A program made the position numbers and the translations under genes. Shown here one piece after another: positions 12,156 through 13,188 of a stretch of 13,188 nt of DNA (within the stretch, counting starts at the first letter, position 1; each line of letters starts with the position of its first letter). Source of the DNA: an uncultured Clostridia bacterium (GTDB lineage: Bacteria > Bacillota > Clostridia > Oscillospirales > Ruminococcaceae). Location of the stretch: positions 1 through 13,188 of the forward strand of contig CANCXY010000073.1 of NCBI GenBank assembly GCA_947381875.1. The letters run 5' to 3'. The notes beneath the pieces were generated by a model. It ran no database searches. It saw only the letters and a program-made list of their open reading frames with translations, and was not told the DNA's origin.

Positions 12156-12653
12156 ATGATGGTTGAGATCAAAATGGAAAACGGCGGTGTGATCCGCCTG
12201 GAGCTGGACGCCTCCGCCGCGCCGATTACCGTCCAGAACTTTGAAAAGCTGGTGCGCTCCGGCTTTTACGACGGCCTTACATTCCACCGCGTCATCCCCG
12301 GCTTCATGATCCAGGGCGGATGCCCGGAGGGGACGGGGCGCGGCGGGCCGGGCTGGCACATCAAAGGTGAATTTTCTGCCAACGGCGTAAACAACCCCAT
12401 CCGGCACAAGCGCGGGGTCATCAGCATGGCGCGCAGCGGCCTTCCCGATTCCGCGGGGAGCCAGTTTTTCATCATGCACGGCGACGCGCCCCATCTGGAC
12501 GGCCAGTACGCGGCCTTCGGGCATGTCGTGGAGGGTATGGATGTAGTAGATGAGATTGCTGCCGCCACCACCGACGCCGCCGATTATCCGCGCGTGCCAA
12601 TCGTGATCCAGAGCATGTACGTTGTGGAGGACGCGCCGAAAACGAAGGCATGA
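12156..12653 (+). CDS. Cyclophilin-type peptidyl-prolyl cis-trans isomerase
   Basis: 165 residues, a single cyclophilin domain without signal peptide, so cytoplasmic. Active-site residues match the family: Arg45 in TFHRVIPGF, Phe50, Met51 and Gln53 in GFMIQGG, and Gln103 and Phe105 in GSQFFIM. The position of human CypA Trp121 is His113 (PHLDGQYAAFG), as in many bacterial members. The enzyme speeds proline isomerisation during folding. AAGGA at 12144 is 7 bases from the ATG at 12156; a second ATG at 12159 is equally possible. The frame is open upstream through the hairpin block, but that part is not protein-like. It follows the yqhQ-like gene by 188 bases filled by repeats, so it may be its own unit, though no clear promoter is seen. 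Confidence 0.96.
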   Translation: MMVEIKMENGGVIRLELDASAAPITVQNFEKLVRSGFYDGLTFHRVIPGFMIQGGCPEGTGRGGPGWHIKGEFSANGVNNPIRHKRGVISMARSGLPDSAGSQFFIMHGDAPHLDGQYAAFGHVVEGMDVVDEIAAATTDAADYPRVPIVIQSMYVVEDAPKTKA

Positions 12654-12663
12654 CGGCTCACAG

Positions 12664-12729
12664 GGGCGCTGCCCGGACCTGCCAGAGGCTCTGCCTCTGG
12701 ACTCCGCCAAAGGGGCAAGCCCCCTTTGG
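12664..12729 (-). repeat. Hairpin-module block 4, reverse orientation
   Basis: Read on the minus strand the order is the same as the start of block 2: CCAAAGGGGG...GCCCCTTTGG (12707-12729, one extra base), CCAGAGGC/GCCTCTGG (12682-12700, loop AGA) and CCGGGCAGCGCCC (12664-12676, partly decayed). The minus-strand leader GGGTTTCC is also shared with block 2. It begins 10 bases after the cyclophilin stop codon. Confidence 0.85.
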
Positions 12730-12749
12730 AAACCCATCCTGTGCGGCGC

Positions 12750-12777
12750 TGGACGAATTTCTGAAAACAGGTAAAAT
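12750..12777 (+). promoter_or_regulatory. Possible promoter of the GtrA-family gene
   Basis: TGGACG (12750-12755), a 16-base spacer and TAAAAT (12772-12777). The predicted start coincides with the ATG at 12784, which would make a leaderless mRNA. Weak evidence. Confidence 0.3.
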
Positions 12778-12783
12778 GGATTC

Positions 12784-13188
12784 ATGAACTTTATAAAAAA
12801 ATTGGTTTCTTTTTTCTGGGATAAAAGCCTGCTTACCTTTCTTTTGATCGGCGCGGGCAATACGGTTATCAGCATGGGGGGCAGCCAGCTCCTTTATGGC
12901 GCGCTGGGCTATTGGGGGTCTACTGCGCTGATGTTTACCCTGACAAGCATCGTCAGCTTTGTTTTGAACCGACGCCTCAGCTTCCAAAGCAAAGCGCCCC
13001 TGCTGCAAAGCGCCGTTCGTTTCGCTGTTGTAATCGCGGTGTGCTATCTTATCAGTTTCGGCCTCTCCGACCTGATCGTCCCCGCGCTGCTGGGCCGCTT
13101 CTTTCCCGCCCTCTCCGCCGACTGGCAGGCCCGTATCGCCATGCTGGCCGCGCAGGCGGTGTTTACCTGTATGAACTATGTGGGGCAG
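12784..13188 (+). CDS. GtrA-family membrane protein, 3' end cut by window edge
   Basis: 135 residues to the right edge. The basic start MNFIKKLVSFFWDK precedes hydrophobic helices (about 16-36, 46-62, 78-100 and 115-132), the four-helix GtrA layout. The family signature is visible: FLLIGAGNTVIS in helix 1 and VSFVLNRRLSFQS after helix 2. GtrA proteins are thought to help move lipid-linked sugars across the membrane for cell-surface polysaccharide or teichoic acid modification. Most are 120-150 residues, so little should be missing. No proper ribosome site precedes the ATG; only GGA at 12778-12780 lies close by. A glycosyltransferase or polysaccharide gene might follow beyond the edge (inferred). 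Confidence 0.88.
   Translation, partial: MNFIKKLVSFFWDKSLLTFLLIGAGNTVISMGGSQLLYGALGYWGSTALMFTLTSIVSFVLNRRLSFQSKAPLLQSAVRFAVVIAVCYLISFGLSDLIVPALLGRFFPALSADWQARIAMLAAQAVFTCMNYVGQ

Noticed and set aside
11598..12875. 425-codon minus-strand open frame
   Set aside because: It runs antisense through the yqhQ-like gene, a repeat block and the cyclophilin gene, all of which are better supported on the plus strand.

Overview
The window reads as chromosome of a GC-rich Clostridia-type Firmicute, most likely a gut Oscillospiraceae/Ruminococcaceae relative. This is inferred from AGGAGG-type ribosome sites, frequent TTG starts, low-GC-Firmicute families (YitT/DUF161, YqhQ/DUF1385, lipoproteins with a clear lipobox) and GC-rich palindromic intergenic repeats. 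No species can be named from sequence alone. There are 10 intact or edge-cut protein genes, one frameshifted gene, two gene remnants, a candidate small RNA locus and two families of dispersed palindromes.

Left part (1-3370): a YitT-family membrane protein cut by the left edge (minus strand); a C-terminal remnant of a phosphotransferase-like gene (plus); a bidirectional terminator; a small lipoprotein of unknown function (minus); a 480-base non-coding stretch with a large imperfect inverted repeat, a consensus sigma-A promoter on each strand facing each other, several hairpins and a terminator; then a PD-(D/E)XK (Rpn/transposase-type) nuclease gene on the minus strand with its own promoter.

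Middle (3370-8510): a palindrome-filled intergenic stretch, then lepA (elongation factor 4, TTG start), overlapped by 4 bases (ATGA) by a second lipoprotein gene whose first codons run through a palindromic repeat; a second PD-(D/E)XK paralogue on the plus strand; a 3' remnant of one GNAT acetyltransferase; and a second GNAT gene broken by a single-base frameshift.

Right part (8510-13188): a block of six hairpin modules, then a two-component operon (OmpR-family regulator and HAMP/HisKA sensor kinase, 1-base gap), a long inverted repeat, the YqhQ/DUF1385 membrane protein, another palindrome plus hairpin block, a cyclophilin-type prolyl isomerase, a reverse-oriented copy of the hairpin block, and a GtrA-family membrane protein cut by the right edge.

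Housekeeping genes (lepA, yqhQ-like, cyclophilin, two-component pair) alternate with small mobile or decaying material (nuclease paralogues, gene remnants, palindromes). The hairpin modules lie just upstream of lepA, the response regulator and the cyclophilin gene. They carry paired substitutions that keep their stems intact, and they are the most distinctive unexplained structure here, along with the convergent-promoter locus at 2195-2448.
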